NCBI GenBank assembly: GCA_964503595.1
Contig: CAZDAM010000002.1
Location: 14,434 to 78,433, forward strand
Direction: 5' to 3'
DNA length: 64,000 nucleotides
Origin: CAZDAM01 sp964503595
Lineage (GTDB): Bacteria > Muiribacteriota > UBA6191
The translations under genes were made by a program, and so were the position numbers. Position 1 is the stretch's first letter; every line of letters starts with the position of its first letter. This document shows, in pieces, positions 34,872 through 42,703 of this stretch. The notes beneath the pieces are model-generated. The model searched no databases. It saw only the letters and a program-made list of their open reading frames with translations, and was not told the DNA's origin.

Positions 34872-36007
34872 GCTACCCTCTGAGTCAAAGACATGATCAC
34901 ACAGACAAAGCGCCCCTCTCCCTCGGCCTGTTCTTCAGGCCAGAAGTAAACCGGCATTTCTTCACCTTCACAAAACAGGCTGATACGATCGGATTCCACC
35001 GAACCCAGAAAATCAAGAACATATTTGGAATTCAGGGCAACGCTCAGGCCTTCCAGTTCCTGCGATTCCACTTCAAGCTCTCTCCAGCCTGTTCCCATTT
35101 TATCCGAGAAAGACTCCATTCCAAAAGACGAACCCTTCACCTGGAAGGAAACCCGGTTGCCAATATCGCGGGAAACCGGCATCAGGCCCCTGAGATGATT
35201 GGTAAGCGGAAGACGGGGAAGGGCGATACTGCGCTCACCAAGGTCTTCGGGAAAGAAACCCTCGTAATCCATGAACTGACCTTCTGCCAGCATGGTCTGG
35301 AAAATCAGGCTTCCATGGCGGAGCAGAACGCGGCCTCCACCCTGCTGAAACTCCACTTCATCATCCGGAAGAATTTTCAGAAGATCCTGCACCGAAGCCA
35401 GACTGAGCAGCCATTCCAACTGAAGCTCTTCAAAACCTTCGAGGCCCAGGACAGATTCCGCAAGCCGCCAGCCATCCTGAGAAGCAATCTTCAGACTGCC
35501 ATTCTCGGCGAAAAGTCTTACCCCGTGAAAGCCCTGAACCGTATTCTCAGTCTGGGCAGATGCATGGGCTCCAAACTTCAGGGCCTTCTTGAGACGGGCA
35601 CCATGCAGAAGAAAGGAAAGATCTGCCTCAAGAAGTTCCACATTGGGGTATTCCTGCACATCACGGGTCATTGCCTCGAAGCGGGCCCCAAGATCAGGCA
35701 CAGCAATCAGAAGGCGCCGGTTTTCGAGGTTTTCCAGCAAAATGGGATGCCGATCGGATTCCGGCATACTTCTGACACACTCAGAGAAAAACTGCCCCTG
35801 AACCAGAGCTTCGCCCTCTGAATCGACCTTTGCAGGAATTTCAGTCGAAATGAAAGTCTTCAGATCCGTGGCTGCCATTTCCAGCACGCCACCTTTGGCA
35901 CGCAGGCGGATGCAGGTTAACTCCAGAATGGAAGTACTGCCCGGCAAAGCCCTCTGGACAACTTCAAGACCTTTTAAAAGTTCCGCACGTTCGCAATGAA
36001 TTTTCAT
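34868..36007 (-). CDS. dnaN: DNA polymerase III beta sliding clamp
   Basis: 379 residues. The start MKIHCERAELLKGLEVVQRA, the blocks ILELTCIRLRAKGGVLEMAA and FHGVRLFAENGSLKIASQDG, and the C-terminal YVLDFLGSVESDRISLF are clamp features. The usual C-terminal MPMRL end is changed to VIMSLTQRVA, so the last residues near the hydrophobic partner pocket differ. An RBS (GAGAGGGG) precedes the start. Neither dnaA nor recF is adjacent; the next gene is the HEAT-APRT fusion. Confidence 0.9.
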   Translation of the reverse strand: MKIHCERAELLKGLEVVQRALPGSTSILELTCIRLRAKGGVLEMAATDLKTFISTEIPAKVDSEGEALVQGQFFSECVRSMPESDRHPILLENLENRRLLIAVPDLGARFEAMTRDVQEYPNVELLEADLSFLLHGARLKKALKFGAHASAQTENTVQGFHGVRLFAENGSLKIASQDGWRLAESVLGLEGFEELQLEWLLSLASVQDLLKILPDDEVEFQQGGGRVLLRHGSLIFQTMLAEGQFMDYEGFFPEDLGERSIALPRLPLTNHLRGLMPVSRDIGNRVSFQVKGSSFGMESFSDKMGTGWRELEVESQELEGLSVALNSKYVLDFLGSVESDRISLFCEGEEMPVYFWPEEQAEGEGRFVCVIMSLTQRVA

Positions 36008-36083
36008 GCTGGCCCCTCTCTTTTAAAGATTTTTTTTCGCGAAGGAATGAAAACACAGGGAGATTGGGATCGCAAAGACGAAA

Positions 36084-36122
36084 AAAGAGCCCCTCGCAGC
36101 AACAAGCGGCCAGGGGCTCTTT
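36084..36122 (-). terminator. Intrinsic terminator upstream of dnaN
   Basis: Perfect 11-bp stem (36084-36094 with 36112-36122), loop of 17 bases. On the minus strand it runs into T-rich sequence. It directly follows an in-frame stop at 36124-36126, as if ending a minus-strand gene that is no longer intact. The stem also works in the plus direction. Confidence 0.7.
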
Positions 36123-36126
36123 CCTA

Positions 36127-36246
36127 AGAAACCAAATCCAGACGCTCCCACATAAGTTCACCCGTCATTTTCAGCTCTGTCCCGACTTCATGCTGAAACC
36201 ACTTTCCAGGACTGTTCCGAAAATCGTAGTCAGAAGTATTCGGACT
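36127..36246 (-). other. 40-codon open stretch, possible 3' end of a decayed gene
   Basis: Between dnaN and the peptidase gene (36008-36479, 472 bases) the minus strand has a protein-like open stretch with no start codon near its 5' end. It reads DYDFRNSPGKWFQHEVG, then ELKMTGELMWERLDLVS and a stop, followed at once by a terminator. A TGA at 36247-36249 closes it upstream. Nothing else is recognised in this gap except possible promoter bases for the plus-strand gene. Confidence 0.3.
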
Positions 36247-36479
36247 TCAAGAATTAAAACGATCCACTCCTTGTTGCCCTCTTGACAGACAGGGTAAAAT
36301 AATTTCGAGGGCGTTGATCCGTGCGTCCTGCGACAGTGGAAGACTCCGAACCCCGCCAGGTCTGTGATGGAAGCAACGGCAGGATGCGCTTTCAGGTGTT
36401 TCAGGGTTTCCGTGCGGGGAGTCCTCTTTTCTTTTTCCAGATTCTTGACACATTTTACATGTGGCTTAAGGTCCTTGAC

Positions 36480-36968
36480 ATGACGTATAAATTTCTGATT
36501 CCCACTCTAGCTCTTTCCACGTTGCTCCACCTGGCCCATCATACCAATGCAGGCGGTTTTGGCCAGTCCACAGAGTCGGACACGATTGAGCTTCCCGAGC
36601 AGGATAGCCCTGTCTCTCCTCCCGAACTGGAAATGGTTTCAAAGGAATCTCTGGACGAAAGTACGTCAGCCTGGGAAACAACCACTCCGGAGAATTACCG
36701 GGGCTGGTGGATCTGCGCATCTCTCCGCTGCCGCATGTTCAAAGAGCCGGATCGTTCTTCTGAAGTTTTTCTGGAAATGACCAAAGGAGAAATGGTCTTC
36801 ATTCTCAACGAAGAAAGAGCCGCTGATTCGGAATTTTCCGAGCACATCCGCTATGCCAAGGCTGTACGCATTTTCGGCACCGAAGAATCCGAGGAAATCA
36901 ACGAAGTCAAAGGCTATGTGATTGAATTGGATGGCACCAGGCTCCCCCCCCAGAAAAATCGAGATTGA
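36480..36968 (+). CDS. Exported SH3-like N-terminal part of a frameshifted C39-like peptidase
   Basis: 162 residues as read. The signal peptide (MTYKFLIPTLALSTLLHLAH) is followed by a polar linker and a domain with YRGWWICASLRCRMFKEPDR and YVIELDGTRLPP, resembling an SH3-like fold. The frame breaks at a run of eight C (36944-36951). With seven C the frame runs on as LPPRKIEIDLAG into the next CDS, giving one protein of about 364 residues. ATG 36480 is preferred to the upstream GTG because it begins the signal peptide. Confidence 0.65.
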   Translation: MTYKFLIPTLALSTLLHLAHHTNAGGFGQSTESDTIELPEQDSPVSPPELEMVSKESLDESTSAWETTTPENYRGWWICASLRCRMFKEPDRSSEVFLEMTKGEMVFILNEERAADSEFSEHIRYAKAVRIFGTEESEEINEVKGYVIELDGTRLPPQKNRD

Positions 36969-37575
36969 CCTGGCCGGTTCCATTACCGTGCAGAATATTC
37001 CTCAGTATAATCAGGGACTCCCTGATCCTCATGCTGAGGAAGAAGATTATGCCGGCTGGAAACCCGGTGGCTACTGCGGTCCAACCTCACTTCAGATGCT
37101 GGCTGAATTCCATGGCTACAAACTCACCCGCGATCAAATTGCCCGTACCAGCGCCCGTGACGGCGAAATCAGCCTGGACAAAGGCACCATGCATGGAAGC
37201 GAATACATTTATGCCTGGGATAAGGGAACTGCCCGGGCCAACATCCCTGATGTCATGAAGAAGCTGGGCTTTCGGACCGCAGATCTCAGGCAGGGAGAAG
37301 ACTATTCCCGGCTAAGATATATGGTTCGCCGGAGCACCCATCTTCTGGTCAATGTCAAAGGCAGAGTCAAATTCACGGATGAGGGCCCAAGCTACAAGAC
37401 CGGTGGGCACTATATGGTGCTGGTGGGCATGGATGCCAACGACAATCCGATTGTCAACGACCCCTACCCCTGGAAAGCCGAGCAGGAAGTCCCCGTACAA
37501 AGAATTATGGATCGGGAATCCTTTGAAAACGCGTGGAGCCGGGGTGGCGCCATGTGGCTGAAGCTCATTCCCTAA
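36922..37575 (+). CDS. C39-like papain-fold peptidase domain (downstream half of frameshifted gene)
   Basis: 217 residues in the frame after the C8 run; its own start (TTG 36922 or ATG 36931) has no RBS, so it is best seen as the second half of the preceding exported gene. The C39-like (Peptidase_C39_2) fold is shown by the catalytic Cys in GGYCGPTSLQMLAEFHGY, the His in KTGGHYMVLVGMD, and IVNDPYPW with the expected Asn/Asp. These enzymes cut peptides or cross-links outside the cytoplasm. A strong terminator follows. Catalytic residues are intact, which argues that the frameshift is recent, reversible or a sequencing error. Confidence 0.75.
   Translation: MNWMAPGSPPRKIEIDLAGSITVQNIPQYNQGLPDPHAEEEDYAGWKPGGYCGPTSLQMLAEFHGYKLTRDQIARTSARDGEISLDKGTMHGSEYIYAWDKGTARANIPDVMKKLGFRTADLRQGEDYSRLRYMVRRSTHLLVNVKGRVKFTDEGPSYKTGGHYMVLVGMDANDNPIVNDPYPWKAEQEVPVQRIMDRESFENAWSRGGAMWLKLIP
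36944..36951. repeat. C8 homopolymer at the frameshift between two halves of the peptidase gene
   Basis: Eight C. Removing one joins the signal-peptide/SH3-like frame to the C39-like frame; the present length makes the first frame stop 17 bases later. Confidence 0.9.
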
Positions 37576-38407
37576 ACCAACCCCAGACCTTTGCCCCCAG
37601 ACTCAGGCCATTCAAAACCGGACTCAGCAATGCCAGTCCGGTTTTTTTATGCCGGAAAATCAGCGAGGCAAAGCTGATGCCAAACCAGCGGAACTGGGCC
37701 GAAAACAAAGGCCAGGTTTTCTCCTTATGCCTCTTCATCATGCGGGCCTGCCAATAGCCATGCAAAAAAACCATGCGGCAGAAGCTTCTGAACGAGTCTT
37801 TTCTTTGATGACAGACCCGAAGATCCGGCTCATAACAGATGCCTACTCCCTGCTTTCTCAGGCGATAGCTCAAATCCAGATCTTCCCCATGTGAGACCAG
37901 TTCCAGAGAAAACCGTTTTTCACCAAGCAGGCTCTTTGTCCCCAGAAAGCAAAGACCCATGCAGAACGGAACTTCTTCCAGGGCCTTCTCTCCAAACGTC
38001 TGACGAAAGAAATGAAAGCGGTAAAAATCCCAGTCCGTCAGAATCGGAGCTGTCGCTTCCTGCCCTGCCGTAAGCGTTTCTCCAGAAAATTTCTGTAAGA
38101 TCTCCCGACAGGATGAATCCGGCATGGTATCCGCATCCAGAAACCAGAAGCCTTCCGTCTGGCAGTGAGACAAAAGCTCATTTCTGGTGTAGGAAAGACC
38201 CCGATTCTCCTCCCGCTTCAGATGCCGGACTGGAATCTCTCCCCCGGTAGGAAACCGGCACTCGGTTTTACAACCATCGCAACACACCAGAATCTCCTGA
38301 ATCTCGGGGGCAAAACCCTGCTGCAAAGACTCCAATAGCGAAAACAGAGTCCCGTGCATTTCATAGCAGGGAATCAGAACGGAAATTTCCATGCCGCTGT
38401 TTTTCAT
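37565..38407 (-). CDS. Family 2 glycosyltransferase
   Basis: 280 residues of GT-A fold. It starts ISVLIPCYEMHGTLFSLLES; the metal-binding DxD-type motif is WFLDADTMP at about residue 92; a later ELVSHGEDLDLSYRLRKQGV gives the ED acceptor-site motif. A hydrophobic patch lies near the C terminus. Start at 38407, or at the second Met (38392). The last 11 bases overlap the convergent peptidase gene and the coding region contains that gene's terminator. The substrate is unknown. Confidence 0.85.
   Translation of the reverse strand: MKNSGMEISVLIPCYEMHGTLFSLLESLQQGFAPEIQEILVCCDGCKTECRFPTGGEIPVRHLKREENRGLSYTRNELLSHCQTEGFWFLDADTMPDSSCREILQKFSGETLTAGQEATAPILTDWDFYRFHFFRQTFGEKALEEVPFCMGLCFLGTKSLLGEKRFSLELVSHGEDLDLSYRLRKQGVGICYEPDLRVCHQRKDSFRSFCRMVFLHGYWQARMMKRHKEKTWPLFSAQFRWFGISFASLIFRHKKTGLALLSPVLNGLSLGAKVWGWFRE
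37615..37648 (+). terminator. Intrinsic terminator of the C39-like gene, inside the opposite glycosyltransferase CDS
   Basis: AAACCGGACT and AGTCCGGTTT pair over 10 bases around a 10-base loop, then seven T. It serves the plus strand but lies within minus-strand codons of the glycosyltransferase (around SPVLNGLSL). Confidence 0.85.
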
Positions 38408-38468
38408 TACTCCATCCTCTCAAGAAATGGAGTTTCCGGCAAATGCGGAGTCGTTCAGTCTGGTTGTA

Positions 38469-38783
38469 CTAAACTAGCTTCTCATCAATAACGTTTTGTA
38501 TAAGCCTTGCTGCATGGAAAATGGTTACGATTTCTATGCTGTCCTCTCTGACTCGATAGACTATGCGGTAAGACTTGTGAATCCTCTCTCTTAAGTCTTC
38601 CCGTCCGTATTCAGGAACGATACGCCCAGAGCTTGGAAATGGTGCCGCCTTCTCAATCAAAAAGATTACCTTTTCGGCTGTGACTTTAGCGTAATAAGCA
38701 GAACGATTTGCGATGTATTCGCAAACTCTCTCTAGATCACCAGCAGCTTTTTCAGACCAGACTACCCTTAGCTTTCGAGCCAT
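38469..38783 (-). CDS. RelE/ParE-family toxin
   Basis: 104 residues. The ParE/RelE fold is seen in VVWSEKAAGDLERVCEYIAN, FPSSGRIVPEYGREDLRERI, SYRIVYRVREDSIEIVTIFH and a final RLI. ParE members poison gyrase while RelE members cut mRNA; the sequence resembles the ParE side (GRIVPEY). Overlaps its antitoxin by 16 bases. Complete and probably active. Confidence 0.85.
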   Translation of the reverse strand: MARKLRVVWSEKAAGDLERVCEYIANRSAYYAKVTAEKVIFLIEKAAPFPSSGRIVPEYGREDLRERIHKSYRIVYRVREDSIEIVTIFHAARLIQNVIDEKLV

Positions 38784-38956
38784 TTGGAGAGCTTTAGTTT
38801 TACTTGATCATGTTCCAGAGTTTGGCCATTGTCCAGCTGTTCCATGCCTTCATCAACTTGCATCTTGAAGCAAAGCTCTTCAATGACATCGTCAATAGTA
38901 AGGGTGTCTGGCATCTTCTCAATGAGATCAATAATTTGCTGTTTTAAGACTGACAT
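38768..38956 (-). CDS. Small antitoxin partner of the ParE-type toxin
   Basis: 62 residues, acidic, helical. The pattern MSVLKQQIIDLIEKMPDTLT followed by IDDVIEELCFKMQVDEGMEQ and an EHDQVKLKLSKWL tail matches short antitoxins found just upstream of RelE/ParE toxins. RBS GGAGAG is good. An AGCTAGCT palindrome (38993-39000) and a TATATT box (38977-38982, minus) lie just upstream and may form the operator-promoter. Confidence 0.75.
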   Translation of the reverse strand: MSVLKQQIIDLIEKMPDTLTIDDVIEELCFKMQVDEGMEQLDNGQTLEHDQVKLKLSKWLES

Positions 38957-39279
38957 GAAGTTTCTCTCCTACCCTCAATATACCATTTTACGAGCTAGCT
39001 ATAAGTGTTTCTCCCAATTTTGCCGGATGATGAGTAGCTGAGCGGATTACCTTGAGCTTGACCCCATGACTTTCTCCAGCATCGCTTGAGAGAAGCTGAA
39101 GCAAGAATGAGCTTTAAAATGTTTCGCTCCATCAAAAATCTGACATCACTTGCTCAAACCCTGATTCACTCCGAATTTCACTCACCTTCCGAATCGAGCG
39201 GGTAAATACAGACGTCCATCCTTTCAAAAACTTATCATTCACGTAAAAAAATGTGCGGCACACTCCGAAAATTCCTTTG
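38957..39279. other. Intergenic region between the toxin-antitoxin pair and the FecR-Ig gene
   Basis: About 320 bases. The left end holds the presumed toxin-antitoxin promoter. Elsewhere I see no gene, tRNA, hairpin or repeat. A short open minus frame (39132-39413) overlaps the FecR gene and is not protein-like. Confidence 0.5.
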
Positions 39280-40536
39280 ATGCGTGCATTTCTACGCCTG
39301 ATCGGCCCAGCTTTTGTCTTCATGGCGCTTTCATCGCCGGGATTTGCCCTGCTCATGAAAGGCAAGATCGAGCTGGTCAAGGGCCAGGTGTATGTGTACC
39401 GCGAGGGCCGCACCCTTCAGGCTGTGGATGATATGAACCTCTATACCGGGGACATTCTGGAAACTTCCCGCTCTGGCTCCATTATGGTCCAGATGATGGA
39501 CATGGGACTTCTGAAGCTCAAGCACTCCACCCAGGTACATTTTCCTGCTCAGGATGAAAACCAGATCCAGGTTTCACGCATGAATCTGGAATTTGGTGAA
39601 ATCTGGACACGGGTTCGCCCCCTTCAGGTCGGCGAGAGCTTTCAGATCAAAACCCCGCATACAACAGCCATGCTCAATGGAACCATTGCCGTTCTGGGTC
39701 ATGACACCCGTCGCAAGAAATCGAGCTTCTCCGTCATTGAAGGCCGGGCTGAAGTGCACCGCAGCCAGGATCATTTCTTTCTGGATACCTCCGACAAGCT
39801 GGTTCTGGACATTCGAGCCAATTCCAGAGAAAGAAAAAGCCGGATTGATGTCTTTGTTCTCAACCAGGAATGGAAGGATCTGATCACAATCCGGGAAAAA
39901 GTTGTTCGTCGCCTGAAGCGCGAGCAGATGATGACAGATGTCAACGGTGGAGCAGACTTTGAAAAGCCAGTGGTTCACATCGTCAGCCCCCGCGCTGAAG
40001 CACCTCAGAAAAAAGCCCTGGTCGAACTCAGGGCCACGGTTTATGACCCCAGTCTTGAGCGGATCATCATCCGTATCAATGGCAAGGTCATCAAGGACCT
40101 TCAGACAGGGCTCTCCGAAATTGTCCAGAATATCGAACTGATTCCTGGCCTGAATGAAATCGAAGTCGAGGCCATTGATCGCTTTGGAAACACGGGCCGG
40201 GATCTGCGCGAAATCCGGCTTTCGGAAATCCCGCCGGTCATTACCCTGTTTCAGCCCATCGATCAGGATGAACTGACTTCCAGATTTGTCGATTTGCAGG
40301 GAGTCGTGGATGATCCTGATGTAAGAGAAGTCCAGGTTTACCTGAATGGCCGTCGTATTGCCCGGGATCGGGCTACTCCGACATTTCTGATTCCCATCAT
40401 TTTAGATATAGGCCACAACCGGATTCGGGTCACAGCCACCAACGGCATTGGCCTGAGCGGCGAAACCGAAATCGAAGTCTATACCGACACCAACGCCAAC
40501 CTCATCATCAACTTTGATGAGATTCTGAACCAATGA
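39280..40536 (+). CDS. Exported FecR-domain protein with Ig-like repeats
   Basis: 418 residues from ATG 39280, which begins a signal peptide (MRAFLRLIGPAFVFMALSSP); a GTG at 39253 is also possible. Residues about 30-185 are a FecR domain (ELVKGQVYVYREGRTLQAVD, NLYTGDILETSRSGSIMVQM, FQIKTPHTTAMLNGTIAVLG). Residues about 225-410 hold two Ig-like units (VELRATVYDPSLERIIIRIN, FVDLQGVVDDPDVREVQVYL). It overlaps the beta-barrel gene by ATGA. No sigma factor is nearby, so a structural rather than FecI-type signalling role is likely. Confidence 0.82.
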   Translation: MRAFLRLIGPAFVFMALSSPGFALLMKGKIELVKGQVYVYREGRTLQAVDDMNLYTGDILETSRSGSIMVQMMDMGLLKLKHSTQVHFPAQDENQIQVSRMNLEFGEIWTRVRPLQVGESFQIKTPHTTAMLNGTIAVLGHDTRRKKSSFSVIEGRAEVHRSQDHFFLDTSDKLVLDIRANSRERKSRIDVFVLNQEWKDLITIREKVVRRLKREQMMTDVNGGADFEKPVVHIVSPRAEAPQKKALVELRATVYDPSLERIIIRINGKVIKDLQTGLSEIVQNIELIPGLNEIEVEAIDRFGNTGRDLREIRLSEIPPVITLFQPIDQDELTSRFVDLQGVVDDPDVREVQVYLNGRRIARDRATPTFLIPIILDIGHNRIRVTATNGIGLSGETEIEVYTDTNANLIINFDEILNQ

Positions 40537-42281
40537 AACCGAAATTTCTCATTCTCACCCTGCTTGCCACCGGCCTCTGGGCCACGGCTGCGGCATCCTC
40601 GGATACCCTTGGGGAATATCTGAGCATGATTGAGAATTCATCGGATTTCACCGATGCCGAGAAGGACTTCGCCCGCTCCCTGATTTATGAGGCAAACGGG
40701 GATGATTCGCTTCTGGACATGGTTCTCAAATCCCCTCATGTTCCCGAGCGCTCCAAACAGCTGGCCAAAAATTTTCTGACCACTGGCAAGGAGCCCGATA
40801 AAATCCGCTATCGTGATCCGGCAATGGATCCTGATTTTGAGCTCCGAAGCCCTCCTACCCGATTTCACGGGGATTTGAGCCTGAGGCTTCAGGATATCTA
40901 TACCCGAAACGATATCTCAGATTACTTCCAGCTGAACAATGCCCACTATTACCGGGGTTTTGAAAGCCGTCTGGAAGGCCAGATCCGCTGGGCTCCCGAA
41001 GTGGAGAATGCCCCAACTTATGGCTATCTTGACTTAAGAGTCAGAACCCGTGATCCGGAAACCGAAATCGTCAACGCCTACATGCACAACCGGGAAAACT
41101 GGTATGCAGCAGGGACATATCTTGAGCCTTATACAACCGAATTCGGCCTGAAAAACACCGAGATCACGGGTTTTGCCGGTCATTTTGAATGGCTTAAGAA
41201 GTGGCGGGTGGATCTCATTGCCGGGGAAACCGTAGAAGATTATGTCACCGGTCTGAATGGACTGGAAACCATGGGATTCTATCTCACCAGGGACATTGGC
41301 CGGGGTGGAGCCGACAGAAGCGGCCTCTCTTACTACTACGCCAATGACGTCCACTACTATGGTCTGACCCAGGATCTCAAGCTTTATGACGGACTTACCC
41401 TGCACGGCGAATACATGCAGCGTGAATCCACAACCAGGGCCAGCAACCGGGGTGGTGCCTGGGAATTCGAACTCGACTATGAAAAAGACAAGGTTCTGTG
41501 GCAGAACGAATACCAGAGGATTACCCCAAATTTCAGTTCAACCCTGAACCCCGAATTCACCTATCTTACCGGTGTTCAGACCGATCGTGTCCAGCAGGAA
41601 TCGAGTTTCACCTATCGTTTCGATCCATGGGTGGCCTCCTCGGCGACCTTCCGCCAGTATAATCTGGATCCGGTTGGCATTCGTCCAGAAATTTCCTTTA
41701 CGGATTACACCTGGACACTTTCGACCCAAAGGCCTGGAAAGCCGATTTACATGGTAGTCCTCAAAGGGAATAACCGTGATGATGGGGCATTTACCGTAGA
41801 TGAAAACAATTTCATCGGCATGGGCAGAACCGTTTTCAAGAACCGGGATCTGATCACCAGCGTGGAGTTCCTAAGAACCGATCATAATGACAAACTTCAG
41901 CCCAGGCTTTCCTATCTTCAGCATGCCATGGGAGTGGAATTTTCCCGTCCCTTCATGAAAAGACTGAAACTGAAGGAAAGAATCCGTTTCATCGACAGTC
42001 AGGTAGAAGACCCCACTTTGAGTCATGAAGCCCTTTCCCATCATCTTCAGGCCCGCTATCAGGTGGATCAGCGCACCACCCTTACGGGAGAGCACCGCTA
42101 CCGCCGGGTTACCTCCACGGCTTTCCCGGACAAATACAAAATCCAGCTCGCCCTGGAAGCCCGCCGCAGAATTGATGAAAACTCTTCGTACTCATTTCGG
42201 GCCGAGTCTTTCAACTATGACGAATTCGGGCGCGGGTACGATGCCCGTCTGTTTCAGGCCGGAATGGACTTTTCATTCTGA
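40533..42281 (+). CDS. Large predicted outer-membrane beta-barrel protein
   Basis: 582 residues. Signal peptide to about residue 21 (TGLWATAAASS), a helical N-terminal segment (EKDFARSLIYEANGDDSLLD), then a barrel from about residue 110: FHGDLSLRLQDIYTRND, FESRLEGQIRWAPE, YDGLTLHGEYMQRES, ending GMDFSF. Coupled to the FecR-Ig gene. The pairing repeats that of 23972-27011. Function unknown; polysaccharide export or surface attachment are possible. Confidence 0.78.
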   Translation: MKPKFLILTLLATGLWATAAASSDTLGEYLSMIENSSDFTDAEKDFARSLIYEANGDDSLLDMVLKSPHVPERSKQLAKNFLTTGKEPDKIRYRDPAMDPDFELRSPPTRFHGDLSLRLQDIYTRNDISDYFQLNNAHYYRGFESRLEGQIRWAPEVENAPTYGYLDLRVRTRDPETEIVNAYMHNRENWYAAGTYLEPYTTEFGLKNTEITGFAGHFEWLKKWRVDLIAGETVEDYVTGLNGLETMGFYLTRDIGRGGADRSGLSYYYANDVHYYGLTQDLKLYDGLTLHGEYMQRESTTRASNRGGAWEFELDYEKDKVLWQNEYQRITPNFSSTLNPEFTYLTGVQTDRVQQESSFTYRFDPWVASSATFRQYNLDPVGIRPEISFTDYTWTLSTQRPGKPIYMVVLKGNNRDDGAFTVDENNFIGMGRTVFKNRDLITSVEFLRTDHNDKLQPRLSYLQHAMGVEFSRPFMKRLKLKERIRFIDSQVEDPTLSHEALSHHLQARYQVDQRTTLTGEHRYRRVTSTAFPDKYKIQLALEARRRIDENSSYSFRAESFNYDEFGRGYDARLFQAGMDFSF

Positions 42282-42286
42282 GTCCC

Positions 42287-42664
42287 TCAAGAAGAAGGTG
42301 GCAGCAGTTTTTCCACCGTAAAGATGACATTCCTTAGGGCCAGCGGCTTGGGAATGAGAGCATCCACCCCGATTCTTTCCACAATGGATCCTGCATTGGT
42401 CTGACGCACGTAGATTCCGCCCCCGGAAATCGCCACAATTCTGACTTCGGGTTTTCCTCTGCGAACTTTCCGAATCAATTCAATGCCATCCATATCCGGC
42501 GTGGTGATATCCGTGATCATCAGATCCACCTGATTTTCATTCAGATGGAGCAGGGCTTCACAGCCGTTTTCTGCCTCACTAACAGTATACCCCCTGGACT
42601 CAAGAGTAATTCTCAGCACATGGCGGATCTCACTTAAATCATCCACCACAAGAATATGGGCCAA
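42287..42664 (-). CDS. CheY-like response regulator receiver protein
   Basis: 125 residues, receiver domain only. Acid pocket D8-D9 (ILVVDD), phosphoacceptor Asp52 in LMITDITTPDMDG, Ser in AISGGG, Lys in LIPKPL. No output domain, so it works through partner binding, as CheY or Spo0F types do. No histidine kinase is next to it. It ends six bases from the barrel gene, convergent. Confidence 0.9.
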   Translation of the reverse strand: MAHILVVDDLSEIRHVLRITLESRGYTVSEAENGCEALLHLNENQVDLMITDITTPDMDGIELIRKVRRGKPEVRIVAISGGGIYVRQTNAGSIVERIGVDALIPKPLALRNVIFTVEKLLPPSS

Positions 42665-42703
42665 AACAGACTCCCGATTTCATTCACAGGTTCTACCTGC
42701 GCT

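Noticed and set aside
36247..36249. In-frame TGA as a selenocysteine codon joining two open stretches upstream of dnaN
   Set aside because: The upstream stretch is not protein-like, no SECIS-type hairpin was seen right after the TGA, and no selenoprotein family fits.
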